Source: Faeciplasma gallinarum
GTDB lineage: Bacteria > Bacillota > Clostridia > Oscillospirales > Ruminococcaceae
Reading direction: 5' to 3'
DNA length: 51,476 nt
Assembly: GCA_018711085.1 (NCBI GenBank)
Contig: DVIR01000047.1
Coordinates: 1-51,476, forward strand
Part shown: positions 15,904 through 24,758 of the stretch, one piece after another
Numbering within the stretch: the stretch's first letter is position 1
Layout of the letters: each line of letters begins with the position of its first letter
Position numbers and translations under genes: made by a program
Notes under the pieces: model-generated
The model's input: only the letters and a program-made list of their open reading frames with translations
Told to the model about the DNA's origin: nothing
Databases searched by the model: none

Positions 15904-17886
15904 TCAGCTTACATCCGCCATGTCAAGGTAGTCATGGCCGTTGTTGTTTATAAACTCCTTGCGCGCGCTGAGGTTGTCACCTAAGAGCATGTCAAACATG
16001 AACTTTGTGTGCTCGGCGTCATCCGGCGTGACCTGTATAAGGCGCCTTGTCGCAGGGTTCATCGTCGTGAGGTTCATCATGTCCGGCTCGTTTTCGCCGA
16101 GTCCCTTTGAACGCTGTATGGTGAACTTGGCGTCGCCTATCATGTTCATTATCTCGGCGCGCTCCGACTCGTCGTATGCAAAGTACGTGCGGTCCTTTGT
16201 GTTTATCTCGTAAAGGGGCGACTCTGCGATGTACACATACCCCTTGTCGATGAGAGTGGGCGCGAGGGTGTAGAGCATGGTGAGAATGAGAGTGCGTATC
16301 TGGAATCCGTCGTAGTCGGCATCGGTGCATATTATCACCTTGTTCCAGCGCAGCGCATTCAGGTTAAAGGAGGACAGCTCCTTGTTCTTTGCGCTCTTGA
16401 CCTCCACACCGCAGCCCAAGACCTTCATCAGGTCTGTTATTATCTCGCTCTCAAATATCTTGTTGTAGCTCGCTTTCAGGCAGTTTAAAATCTTTCCCCT
16501 TACCGGCATGACCGCCTGAAAATCGGCGTCGCGTGCAAGCTTTACCGAGCCTAAAGCGGAGTCTCCCTCCACTATATAAAGCTCCCTTTTTGAGACGTCT
16601 TTGGAGCGGCAATCGACAAACTTCTTGACCATGTTTGCCATGTCGAGCTTTTCGGTGTAAAGCTTTTTTGCGTTTACCCTCGTCTTTTCCGCGCTTTCAC
16701 GGGAGCGCTTGTTTATCAAGACCTGGTCGCAGATTTTATTTGCATCGTCCGGGTTTTCGATGAAGTAAACCTCAAGCTGGTGCTTTAAAAAATCAACCGC
16801 GGCTTCGTATATAAACTTGTTGTTTATAGCCTTTTTGGTCTGGTTCTCATAGGACGTCTGGGTGGAAAATGAGCTTGAAACCATCACAAGGCAGTCCTCG
16901 ATGTCTATAAACTGTATCTTGGACTCGTTTTTCAGGTACTTGTTGTTTGATTTCATGTAGCTGTCCAAAAAAGAGGTGAACGCCTGACGCACGGCCTTTT
17001 CGGTGGAGCCTCCGTACTCAAGGTAGCTGGAGTTGTGGAAGTACTCACAGAGCTTGACCGTCTTTGAAAACGCAAACGCAAAGTTGTATTTTACCTTGTA
17101 CTCATGCATGTCCTCACGGTCCTTGCCTTTTCTGTCCGCCGTCCAAAGCCTCGGCTGAGTCAGACCCTCACTGCCCAAAATCTCTTTTACATAGTCGAGT
17201 ATGCCGTTTTCGTAGAGGTACTCAAAGCTCTCAAAGCTTCCGTCCTCCTTTTGATACTTCAAAACAAACTTTATCCCCGGGTTGACAATCGCCTGCTTTT
17301 TAAGAGTGTCGCAAAAGTACTCCTCCTCTATGGCTATGTCGGTAAACACCTCAAGGTCCGGCTTCCAATGCGTTTTTGTGCCGGTGCGGCGGCGGTTTGT
17401 GGCTTCCTTGTGAAGTCCGCCTATGTTATTTCCCTTTTCAAAGTGGAGCTTGTACAGGTATCCGTCGCGGCACACCTCGACGTCCATATACTCCGACGAG
17501 TACTGCGTGGCGCATGCGCCGAGTCCGTTCAGACCCAGAGAATACTCATAGTTGTCCCCCGAGACATTGTCATACTTTCCTCCGGCGTAAAGCTCGCAGT
17601 AAACAAGCTCCCAGTTATATCTGTTTTCTGCCTTGTTGAAATCCACGGGACAGCCTCTGCCCATGTCCTCCACTTCTATTGAATAGTCGTTATAGTACGT
17701 GACGGTTATAAGGTCTCCGTAGCCCTCTCTCGCCTCGTCTATGGAGTTTGAAATTATCTCAAACACCGAGTGCTTGCAGCCGTCAAGGCCGTCAGAGCCG
17801 AATATTACAGCGGGACGCTTTCTGACTCTGTCTGCGCCCTTTAAAGATCGTATTGCTTCATTTCCGTATTCGTTTTTTGCAGGCAT
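15904..17886 (-). CDS. parE: Type II topoisomerase subunit B (ParE/GyrB-like)
   Basis: This is the ATPase subunit (660 residues) of the topoisomerase encoded together with the A subunit. The GHKL ATPase shows EIISNSIDEA, the DMGRGCPVD loop and the lid LGLNGLGACAT. The TOPRIM domain shows EGDSALG and the metal-binding TDADYDG. The N-terminal ATP site is less canonical than GyrB, reading GSDGLDGCKHSVFEI where typical enzymes have a conserved GLHH. This marks the same divergent clade as its partner. Its start lies about 165 bp from the divergently transcribed flippase gene, so the promoter is in 17887-18050. I found no clear -35/-10 pair there. Confidence 0.9.
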   Translation of the reverse strand: MPAKNEYGNEAIRSLKGADRVRKRPAVIFGSDGLDGCKHSVFEIISNSIDEAREGYGDLITVTYYNDYSIEVEDMGRGCPVDFNKAENRYNWELVYCELYAGGKYDNVSGDNYEYSLGLNGLGACATQYSSEYMDVEVCRDGYLYKLHFEKGNNIGGLHKEATNRRRTGTKTHWKPDLEVFTDIAIEEEYFCDTLKKQAIVNPGIKFVLKYQKEDGSFESFEYLYENGILDYVKEILGSEGLTQPRLWTADRKGKDREDMHEYKVKYNFAFAFSKTVKLCEYFHNSSYLEYGGSTEKAVRQAFTSFLDSYMKSNNKYLKNESKIQFIDIEDCLVMVSSSFSTQTSYENQTKKAINNKFIYEAAVDFLKHQLEVYFIENPDDANKICDQVLINKRSRESAEKTRVNAKKLYTEKLDMANMVKKFVDCRSKDVSKRELYIVEGDSALGSVKLARDADFQAVMPVRGKILNCLKASYNKIFESEIITDLMKVLGCGVEVKSAKNKELSSFNLNALRWNKVIICTDADYDGFQIRTLILTMLYTLAPTLIDKGYVYIAESPLYEINTKDRTYFAYDESERAEIMNMIGDAKFTIQRSKGLGENEPDMMNLTTMNPATRRLIQVTPDDAEHTKFMFDMLLGDNLSARKEFINNNGHDYLDMADVS

Positions 17887-18074
17887 ATATATTTTCCTTC
17901 CCTAAAATTTGCACATTACTTTTTAGTTTATCACATTTGCGCCCGAACTTCAAGCGAAAACACCTCCGGCGGTCAAATCCTCGCCACTTTATCGCCGCCG
18001 GCTCGTCATACTCGTCCATGTTTTTAAATAAAATACTTTAAGACAAAGTTTTGAGGAGGCGGTATACGGGCGTT

Positions 18075-19778
18075 ATGAAAAAGCAAAGCGTTTTGTACGG
18101 CTCGTTTTTACTCATGGTGTCGGTCGTGGTTTCAAAGGCGGCGGGGCTAATACTCAAAATCCCCCTTGCAAACCTTCTCGGCGGCACGGGAATGGGCTAT
18201 TATTCCGGTGCGTACGCCGTGTTCATGCCCCTTTACGCCCTTTGCGCCGCAAGCCTCCCGCCTGCGATTGCGCAGATGGTGTCGGAAAGCGGCGCGCACG
18301 GCAGGTACGACAAAATATATCTGACAAGGCGCGTCTGCCTCATATTTTTCAGCGCCGTGAGCCTTATACTCACCGCAATACCGCTTTTGTTTTCGGATTT
18401 CATAGCCACACGAATCATAGGAAATCCGGAGGCAAGACTGTCGGTCATGTTCATATCGCCCTGCATTTTCTTAGGCACGGTCACAAACGTGTACAGAGGC
18501 TACTACGAAGGGCTGAAGGATATGGCTCCTACGGCTGTATCGCAGATGGCTGACGCGATAGTCAAGGCGGCTGCGGGGCTTGGGCTTGCATACGTCACAA
18601 GCGAGTATGCACACGCCATGTACAGCCGCGGCGAGCCGGTGTTCGGCAAGGTATGCCTCAACGAACTTCAGGCGACGAACGCTGCCCTTCCGTACATATC
18701 TGCGGCAGCGGTTTCGGGAACCGTGCTTGCCGACCTTGCGGGGCTGCTGTATCTGCTTGCAAGGTCAAGGGCAAAAAAGTGCGCGGAGGAGATTGCGGTG
18801 GCGGAGTGCGGTGCAGATTGCCGCGACAAGTCTCAATCCGCGGCTGTGCTGCGCAGGCTTTTGCTCACCATAGCGCCGATAGCGATAGCGTCGGTTGTTT
18901 CAAGCCTTATAAACACGATAGACTTATCTACCATAATACTCATGATAAAGCTGTCTTTAAGAAAGCATCCGGAGCTTTACGCGACAAAGTACGCGAGCAT
19001 AATTTCAAGCGGGGTGAAGATGTCGGAGCTTCCGAACTTCCTTTACGGCTCTTTTACCGGCCTGTCGATGGCTGTGTTTGCGCTTGCCCCGTCCATATGC
19101 TCCGTGTTCGGAAAGAGCGCGTTCGCGTCCGTCGCAGAAAACTACGCCAAATCGGACAGGGCTGCCGTATCAAAGGAAATACGCCGCGCGATATGCTCCT
19201 GCACATACGTAGCCATACCGGCGGGAATAGGTCTGTCGCTTTTTTCGATGCCGGTTTTGCAGCTTCTCTTTAAAACGAGGTATGCGGAAATATCGGTTGC
19301 GTGGCAGCCGCTTGCGGTGCTCGCGCTGAGCACGGCGTTTTTGGCGGTGTCCTCGACAGCGTATGCCATGCTTCAGGCTATAGGCAGGATGGATCTTCCG
19401 GTCAAGATAACTACGGCGGGAGCTGTCATAAAGCTCGCATTGAACACGGTTTTGATACCGACAAATCAATCGGGGCTTGTCGGCGCGGCGATATCGACAG
19501 ACATAAGCTATCTTGTGATGTGCGTGTGGTCGGTGGCTGTTCTGTACAAGCTCACGCACACAAAGCCGCAGCTGATGATGTCGGTGGCAATACCGCTTTT
19601 TGGGGGAGTAGTGTGCGGAGCGGGCGGAATTTTCGTCTATATTTATCTTGCAAACAGGCTTTCAAACGTCATTTCCCTCTGCATTTCTGTATTATTTGCT
19701 GTGATTGTTTACATACTTATTGCCGTGTTGTTAGACATAACAACTAAAAATAAAGTCTCAGCGCAAATTTTCCGCTGA
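18075..19778 (+). CDS. SpoVB/YabM-like MOP-superfamily polysaccharide flippase
   Basis: This membrane protein of 567 residues with about 14 helices belongs to the MATE/MurJ/SpoVB superfamily. These proteins flip undecaprenyl-linked sugars during peptidoglycan or spore-cortex synthesis. The opening KKQSVLYGSFLLMVSVVVSKAAGL and the GYYEGLKDM loop are typical of SpoVB/YabM. The ATG at 18075 gives the usual N-terminus. A TTG at 18051 sits inside the strong AGGAGG and is a poorer choice, although the AGGAGG is then 15 bp from the ATG. In Bacillus the same neighbourhood holds yabM-mazG-yabO; here the gene is followed by HU and RqcP, supporting the YabM assignment. It could be SpoVB proper. Confidence 0.85.
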   Translation: MKKQSVLYGSFLLMVSVVVSKAAGLILKIPLANLLGGTGMGYYSGAYAVFMPLYALCAASLPPAIAQMVSESGAHGRYDKIYLTRRVCLIFFSAVSLILTAIPLLFSDFIATRIIGNPEARLSVMFISPCIFLGTVTNVYRGYYEGLKDMAPTAVSQMADAIVKAAAGLGLAYVTSEYAHAMYSRGEPVFGKVCLNELQATNAALPYISAAAVSGTVLADLAGLLYLLARSRAKKCAEEIAVAECGADCRDKSQSAAVLRRLLLTIAPIAIASVVSSLINTIDLSTIILMIKLSLRKHPELYATKYASIISSGVKMSELPNFLYGSFTGLSMAVFALAPSICSVFGKSAFASVAENYAKSDRAAVSKEIRRAICSCTYVAIPAGIGLSLFSMPVLQLLFKTRYAEISVAWQPLAVLALSTAFLAVSSTAYAMLQAIGRMDLPVKITTAGAVIKLALNTVLIPTNQSGLVGAAISTDISYLVMCVWSVAVLYKLTHTKPQLMMSVAIPLFGGVVCGAGGIFVYIYLANRLSNVISLCISVLFAVIVYILIAVLLDITTKNKVSAQIFR

Positions 19779-19783
19779 TAGGC

Positions 19784-19812
19784 TTGCATTTTTGATAAAA
19801 CAAGTATAAAAT
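19784..19812 (+). promoter_or_regulatory. Sigma-A promoter of hup
   Basis: TTGCAT (19784-19789), 17-bp spacer, TAAAAT (19807-19812), leaving a leader of about 115 nt. Within the leader the 10-mer ATATCGCGAA occurs twice, at 19842 and 19902, 60 bp apart. Confidence 0.7.
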
Positions 19813-19934
19813 ATAAACGTGTTATCGGCTGACGGGAGCTAATATCGCGAATTAAGGGCAAATATGCCGAGTTTGCGTGAATCACGTGCAGCCGCGTTTG
19901 GATATCGCGAAAAAATTATACGGAGGAAAGTTAA

Positions 19935-20210
19935 ATGACTAAAGTTGAGTTGGTAAACAAGGTCGCCGAAAAGTGCGAGTTCTCAAAGAAGGATGCAGAG
20001 AAGGCTGTAAATGCAGTAATGGAGACCATTGCAGAGGCATTGGCAGCAGGCGATAAGGTAAGCCTTATCGGATTCGGAACATTTGATGTAAGAGCTCGTG
20101 CCGCTAAGGAAGGCATCAACCCCAGAACAGGCGATAAGATTGCCATCGAGGCAAGAAACGTGCCTGTATTCAAAGCAGGAAAGACCCTCAAGGACGCTGT
20201 AAGCAAGTAA
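19935..20210 (+). CDS. hup: HU-family DNA-binding protein
   Basis: This histone-like protein of 91 residues dimerises and bends DNA to organise the nucleoid. The sequence is canonical: MTKVELVNKVAEK at the start, the dimer core GDKVSLIGFGTF, the DNA-gripping arm (RARAAKEGINPRTGDKI) and the closing VPVFKAGKTLKDAV. GGAGGAAAG precedes the ATG. It has its own promoter and sits between the flippase and RqcP genes, a conserved clostridial neighbourhood. Confidence 0.97.
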   Translation: MTKVELVNKVAEKCEFSKKDAEKAVNAVMETIAEALAAGDKVSLIGFGTFDVRARAAKEGINPRTGDKIAIEARNVPVFKAGKTLKDAVSK

Positions 20211-20277
20211 TTGCAAAGGCTTTGAGTATCGCGCGGGCGGCAAAAGCCCCGCTGCAAGAAAGTAAGCTTATTAGACG

Positions 20278-20310
20278 CCGGTCCGGTAGCAAGAGTTCCG
20301 GACCGGTTTC
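20278..20310 (+). terminator. Hairpin between hup and rqcP
   Basis: CCGGTCCGG (20278-20286) and CCGGACCGG (20298-20306) form a perfect 9-bp stem, but only TTT follows. It may be an inefficient terminator or an mRNA-stability element. Confidence 0.5.
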
Positions 20311-20369
20311 TGTATACGCAGCACGCTGACGGCGGCTGTGAAAACTATGCGAAAGGAAGCATTCCGCAG

Positions 20370-20612
20370 ATGAGACTTGACAAGTATCTTAAAGTCACCC
20401 GCCTGATTAAGCGCAGGACGGTGGCCAACGAGGCTTGCGACGCAGGAAGAATATTTGTAAATGACAAACCCGCCAGGGCGTCATACGACGTCAAGGTGGG
20501 GGACATACTTGAGATTCGCCTGGGACAAACCCCGCTCAAGGCGAGGGTGTTGTCCGTTTCGGAGTACGCAACAAAGGAAACAGCCTCAAGCCAGTATGAA
20601 ATTATTTCTTAA
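20370..20612 (+). CDS. rqcP: S4-domain RNA-binding protein RqcP (YabO/Hsp15-like)
   Basis: This protein of 80 residues is essentially one S4 RNA-binding domain: MRLDKYLKVTRLIKRRTVANEACDAG followed by VNDKPARASYDVKVGDILEI. RqcP (YabO in Bacillus) stabilises 50S-peptidyl-tRNA complexes in ribosome-associated quality control and helps RqcH add alanine tails. GAAAGGAAG lies upstream of the ATG. In many Firmicutes yabP and yabQ follow; here a terminator follows directly. Confidence 0.93.
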   Translation: MRLDKYLKVTRLIKRRTVANEACDAGRIFVNDKPARASYDVKVGDILEIRLGQTPLKARVLSVSEYATKETASSQYEIIS

Positions 20613-20615
20613 AAC

Positions 20616-20651
20616 AAAGCCTTCCCCCGCTGAGCGGGAGAAGGCTTTTTA
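20616..20651 (+). terminator. Bidirectional terminator between rqcP and the deacetylase
   Basis: AAAGCCTTCCCCCGC pairs with GCGGGAGAAGGCTTTTT. T-runs on both strands suit the convergent genes on either side. Confidence 0.9.
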
Positions 20652-21629
20652 TTACTTGAAGGTGTATCCCTGAGCAAGCATGGCGTCTATAAAATCGCCT
20701 AAGATGATTGAATTTGTCTCGGAAACCGAGTGCAGAAGATAAATAGCTCCGGGATGAGCTCTTTCTATGAGCTTGTTTAAGGACTCCTCAGGGTCGGGCT
20801 GGTTGTCGGTATCCCAGTCCGCATATGCAAAGCTCCAAAGCACCGTGGTGTAACCTAAGTCGCCGGTGATAGCCAGGCTTTGCTCCGAGTACTCTCCCTT
20901 CGGCGGTCTGAAAAGGTTCATGCACACGCCGAAATTGGTGAGCATGTACTCGTGAAGCTCCATTATTTCCTGCTGTGCCTCCTCAACGGAAAGCTCCGGC
21001 ATGGAGTAATGGTGCCACGAATGGTTGCCGATAGTGTGACCCTCGTCTATCATTCTTTGAACCAGCTCCGGCTGCCTCTCGGCATAATCCGCAACTACAA
21101 AGAACGTGGCTTTTACGCCTTTTTCTTTAAGCGTATCGAGAATCGACGCGGTATAACCATTTTCGTAGCCCTGGTCAAAGGTCAAAGTTATCACCTTTTC
21201 TTCGGTGTCCTCTATTGCCTTTGCGTTGTATTTTGAATAACCTTCGTTAAATCTCAGCGCACCTCTCGGACGGTTAAGTTCGTCAAAATGCGTTCCCTGT
21301 CCGTATCCGTCGCCCTCCGTGCTGAGTGTGGAATAGTCCCACGAAGTGCCGGTGACAACAGGCTCGACAACATCGTCAATGTCTGTAGTTTCAGCGGTGT
21401 CCTCAGTTACAGCGGTTGATTGATCGGTTTGCGTGTCCTGAGTTTGGACAGGCGTTTGCGTGACGGCGGAAGCATCCGACGGTGCGGTGTCGGTTGCGGG
21501 AACGGTATCCATTTTGGTGCCATCGCTATATATGCCGTCCTCTAACTTTGTGCATCCGGTAAAGCTCGTAAGCGCAAGCACGGCTGCCATCAGATATGCA
21601 CAAATTTTATGGGTTTTCTTTTTTTCCAT
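20652..21629 (-). CDS. Polysaccharide deacetylase lipoprotein (NodB domain, PdaA-like)
   Basis: This protein of 325 residues has a lipoprotein signal peptide (lipobox LTSFTGC, Cys26) and a Thr/Asp-rich linker to about residue 105. A NodB homology domain follows: motif 1 TLTFDQGYENGY, motif 2 IGNHSWHHYS (metal-binding His pair), motif 3 RPPKGEYS, motif 4 WSFAYADWD and motif 5 GAIYLLHS. Motif 1 reads FDQG rather than FDDG, as in PdaA-type enzymes that remove acetyl groups from peptidoglycan muramic acid during spore-cortex formation. That supports a peptidoglycan or spore role but does not prove it. It is monocistronic. Confidence 0.92.
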   Translation of the reverse strand: MEKKKTHKICAYLMAAVLALTSFTGCTKLEDGIYSDGTKMDTVPATDTAPSDASAVTQTPVQTQDTQTDQSTAVTEDTAETTDIDDVVEPVVTGTSWDYSTLSTEGDGYGQGTHFDELNRPRGALRFNEGYSKYNAKAIEDTEEKVITLTFDQGYENGYTASILDTLKEKGVKATFFVVADYAERQPELVQRMIDEGHTIGNHSWHHYSMPELSVEEAQQEIMELHEYMLTNFGVCMNLFRPPKGEYSEQSLAITGDLGYTTVLWSFAYADWDTDNQPDPEESLNKLIERAHPGAIYLLHSVSETNSIILGDFIDAMLAQGYTFK

Positions 21630-21758
21630 GAAGTATTCCTCCGCGCCGAATCATCGGCAAATCAAAACGTGAAGCGGAATACCGTTTATTTTTTTCACGC
21701 TCGGCATAAGGCTTCCCTGCGCACATCCTGCACGCAAAGCAGTTTCTTTTGCACAAAT

Positions 21759-21787
21759 ATTATATGCAGTCGCGTTCAAAATATAAA
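21759..21787 (-). promoter_or_regulatory. Candidate promoter of the deacetylase gene
   Basis: On the minus strand TTTATA (21782-21787), 17 bp, TATAAT (21759-21764). The -35 is weak, the -10 is perfect. The rest of the 21630-21870 gap is AT-rich with no gene. Confidence 0.5.
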
Positions 21788-21869
21788 CGGCAGTTTATGC
21801 AAATAACTGTCTGCAAATTTATTATATCTTATTATTCGACATTATTCAATTACGGTTTTATTACAAATT

Positions 21870-21910
21870 AAAAAAACGCTCCCCTGCCCGTATCGGGGCA
21901 AGGGAGCGCA
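21870..21910 (-). terminator. Terminator of the IreB gene
   Basis: CGCTCCCCTGCCC pairs with GGGGCAAGGGAGCG, followed on the minus strand by a run of seven T. Confidence 0.9.
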
Positions 21911-21952
21911 CAGCCTCTGCGCTCATGCCGGCAAAAGCCGCATTTGCGCCTT

Positions 21953-22201
21953 TTATTTTTGATTTAAATAGCTCTTGACCATTTCCTGCAAAAGCTCATC
22001 GCGGTCGATATGCCTTACCAAGCTTCTTGCGTTGTTATAGGTCGTTATATATGTCGGGTCCTCGGACAAAATATATCCCACTATCTGGTTTACAGGATTG
22101 TAGCCCTTCTCAAGAAGCGCCTCATACACAACGGTCAAGGTCTTTTTTATCTCATCCTTGCGGTCTTGCTTCACGGAAAAGGTCATAGTCTGGTCATGCA
22201 T
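21953..22201 (-). CDS. ireB: IreB-family regulatory protein (UPF0297/YrzL)
   Basis: This protein of 82 residues is a clear IreB/UPF0297 member: MTFSVKQDRKDEIKKTLTVVYEALLEKGYNPVNQIVGYILSEDPTYIT. In Enterococcus, IreB is a substrate of the Ser/Thr kinase IreK and modulates cephalosporin resistance. Conserved Thr residues near the N-terminus (HDQTMTF) are the phosphorylation sites there. I chose the ATG at 22201 because AAGGAG lies upstream and family members start here; the open frame runs 75 bp further upstream. In most Firmicutes the gene sits with ruvX and yrzB, which here lie 24 kb away. Confidence 0.93.
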   Translation of the reverse strand: MHDQTMTFSVKQDRKDEIKKTLTVVYEALLEKGYNPVNQIVGYILSEDPTYITTYNNARSLVRHIDRDELLQEMVKSYLNQK

Positions 22202-22296
22202 ACAGGTCAACTCCTTAATTAAAGTCTGATTTTCACAGCCGCATCTGATGCGCAAAACGCAGTTTGGCGGAGTCAAAATCTTATGTCCACTTTTAT

Positions 22297-22325
22297 ATTA
22301 TATCCCCGACAGCCTGAAATAGCAA
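22297..22325 (-). promoter_or_regulatory. Sigma-A promoter of the IreB gene
   Basis: On the minus strand TTGCTA (22320-22325), 17-bp spacer, TATAAT (22297-22302), about 95 bp upstream of the start. Confidence 0.7.
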
Positions 22326-22350
22326 GCACCGCAAAAAACTTTTTAATAGA

Positions 22351-24738
22351 TCATCTTATCTGCGCATTCACCGTTTTCAGAGCTTTTGCGACACGCTTCA
22401 TGGCGGCGTCCGCCTGCTCATCGGTTAAGGTTGCGTCATGAGAACGCATGGAGATTGAGAATGCAACCGACTTCATGCCGCTTTCTATCTGCTCGCCCTT
22501 ATACACGTCAAACAGTGTTATCTTTTCAAGCGTTGAGCCTACGGCGTCCTTTATGAGCTTTTCAAGCTGAGCCACGGGTATCTCGTCTGCGCACACAAGC
22601 GACACGTCTCTTACCGTTGCGGGGTACTTGGGCAGCGGCTTGTAAAGCTTCTCGGGGATGTCTATGTCCAAAAGCTCCGTAACAAGCGCCTTTGCAAGGT
22701 ATGCCCTCGTGCCTATGCCGTACATTTCAAGGACATCGGGGTGAAGTTCTCCGAATATTGCAATCGGCTTGCCCGAAACCTTTGCCACGGCTACTCTTCC
22801 GGGGTGGAACGCGCTCACCTCGTCAAAGCCGCAGTCCTCGCCTGCCGCCTCGACCTCATAGTCGGCTATTCCGACCTCCTCAAAAAGTCCCTCGATAACG
22901 CCCTTTACGTCGTAAAAGTCGGTATTTGCGCCGTACATTCCGACTGCAAGCCTTACAGGCTCTGCGGGGAGCTTATCGTGATCGGTTACGATGTACTCCG
23001 TTCCAAGCTCGAAAAGCGCCGCCTCATGGTTGCGATAGTTATAGTTTCTTGCGAGCACTTCGCACATGGACGGGAGCACAGTAGTTCTCATTACCGATGT
23101 ATCCTCGCCCAAAGGATTTCTTATGACCACGCAGTCTCTGAGCTTGCTGTCTGCGGCAAGTCTTATCTTGTCGTAGTACTTAGGGGATATGAACGAGAAG
23201 GTGTTTATCTGGTTTAAGCCCATGGCCACGCATGCTCTTTCGACTTTTCTTTGAAGCTGCTGGCTGTCGGTGAGCTTGGCGTTTGCCACGCCGGTTATGA
23301 TTGTTCCGGGGATGTTGTTATAGCCGTAGAACCTTGCAACCTCTTCCGCAATATCCGCCTTTGACTCTATGTCTATTCTGAACGAAGGCGAGTAAACCAA
23401 TCCGTCCTTGACCTCAAAGCCTATCTTTTCAAGGTAGTCTTTCATCTGCTTAGCGGAAATGTTCGTTCCCAAGAATGCATTTGTCCAGTCGGGATCAAAC
23501 GCAACGGTGACCTGCGGCTTTGTGTTGCAGTCGCAGTCTACATAGTTGTCCACCGGCTCGCCGCAGCCGAGCATTTCGCAAAGCTCAAACGCGCGAAGTA
23601 TTGCCGGAAGGCATCCATGCGCGTCCAGACCCTTTTCAAATCTTGCGGACGCATCGGTTCTCATGCCGAGCTTTTTGGCGGTTCTTCTGACAGAGGCTCC
23701 GTCAAAGCATGCGGACTCAAACACAACGGTTGTGGTGTCGTCCATAATTCCGCTGTACTCTCCGCCCATGACTCCCGCTACCGCCACGGGCTTTTCCGCA
23801 TCGGCGATGACGAGCATCTCGGGCGACAGCGTTCTTTGCACGCCGTCAAGGGTGGTTATGCTCTCGCCGTCGTGGGCGTTTCTTATGTTTATCTTTCCGC
23901 CGCTGAGGTATTTTATGTCGAATGCATGCATGGGCTGACCGTACTCAAGCATGACATAGTTTGTTATGTCTACGAGGTTGTTTATCGGTCTCACGCCGCA
24001 GGCACGGAGCCGCTCGCGCATCCATCTCGGGGAAGGAGCTATTTTGACGTTTTTGACAATTCCGCCGATGTAGCGGTGGCAAAGCTCCTTGTTTTCGATG
24101 TTCACGCTCAGATACTTATTTATATCGTCGCTGACGCCTTTATATTCCGGATATTTGTATTTCAGCGGCTTGTTGAAGGTCGCGGCGGCCTCTCTTGCTA
24201 TTCCGAGCATGGAAAGGCAATCGGCTCTGTTTGAAGTGATTTCAAACTCTACGGTCGTGTCGTCAAGTCCTATAGCCGTGTGTATGTCGTCGCCGGGCTT
24301 GCAGTCCTCCTGAATTACAAACACGCCCTCAGGGTCTGCATAGGGAAAATCGTGAACGGTAAGGCCCAAGGTGTCAAGTCCGCAGAACATTCCACAGCTC
24401 TCAACGCCCCTTATTTTGCCCTTCTTGATCTTGCCCTCCGGCAGTGATGCGCCGTCAAGAGCAACCGGCACAAGGTCTCCCTCCTTGACGTTTTTTGCGT
24501 TTGTAACTATCTGCACAGGCTCGTCTTTTCCTATGTCCACCGAGCAGACAAAGAGCGCATCCGCATTTTCATGCTTGCCCTTAGAAAGTATTTTTCCCAC
24601 AACGGTGTTTGTTATCTTGCTGCCCTCTGTCTCATAACCCTCCACTTTGGAGCCGGTCATGGTCATGTCGTAGCAGAATTTTCTTATAGGCTCGTCTATC
24701 TCGACATAGTCGGCAAGCCATTTCATCGATATATCCAT
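22351..24738 (-). CDS. pheT: Phenylalanyl-tRNA synthetase beta subunit
   Basis: The beta chain (795 residues) of the alpha2beta2 enzyme that charges tRNA-Phe. Domains in order: N-terminal MDISMKWLADYVEI, a tRNA-binding OB domain (about 40-150, VVGKILSKGKHENADALFVC), the B3/B4 editing domain that hydrolyses Tyr-tRNA-Phe, B5 (DIAEEVARFYGYNNI), the catalytic-like core, and the C-terminal FDX-ACB anticodon-binding domain (LPKYPATVRDVSLVC). It starts 20 bp after pheS in an operon governed by a Phe-specific T-box 2.2 kb upstream. Length and domain order are standard. Confidence 0.97.
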   Translation of the reverse strand: MDISMKWLADYVEIDEPIRKFCYDMTMTGSKVEGYETEGSKITNTVVGKILSKGKHENADALFVCSVDIGKDEPVQIVTNAKNVKEGDLVPVALDGASLPEGKIKKGKIRGVESCGMFCGLDTLGLTVHDFPYADPEGVFVIQEDCKPGDDIHTAIGLDDTTVEFEITSNRADCLSMLGIAREAAATFNKPLKYKYPEYKGVSDDINKYLSVNIENKELCHRYIGGIVKNVKIAPSPRWMRERLRACGVRPINNLVDITNYVMLEYGQPMHAFDIKYLSGGKINIRNAHDGESITTLDGVQRTLSPEMLVIADAEKPVAVAGVMGGEYSGIMDDTTTVVFESACFDGASVRRTAKKLGMRTDASARFEKGLDAHGCLPAILRAFELCEMLGCGEPVDNYVDCDCNTKPQVTVAFDPDWTNAFLGTNISAKQMKDYLEKIGFEVKDGLVYSPSFRIDIESKADIAEEVARFYGYNNIPGTIITGVANAKLTDSQQLQRKVERACVAMGLNQINTFSFISPKYYDKIRLAADSKLRDCVVIRNPLGEDTSVMRTTVLPSMCEVLARNYNYRNHEAALFELGTEYIVTDHDKLPAEPVRLAVGMYGANTDFYDVKGVIEGLFEEVGIADYEVEAAGEDCGFDEVSAFHPGRVAVAKVSGKPIAIFGELHPDVLEMYGIGTRAYLAKALVTELLDIDIPEKLYKPLPKYPATVRDVSLVCADEIPVAQLEKLIKDAVGSTLEKITLFDVYKGEQIESGMKSVAFSISMRSHDATLTDEQADAAMKRVAKALKTVNAQIR

Positions 24739-24758
24739 TTAATCTGCCTCCCACTCAA

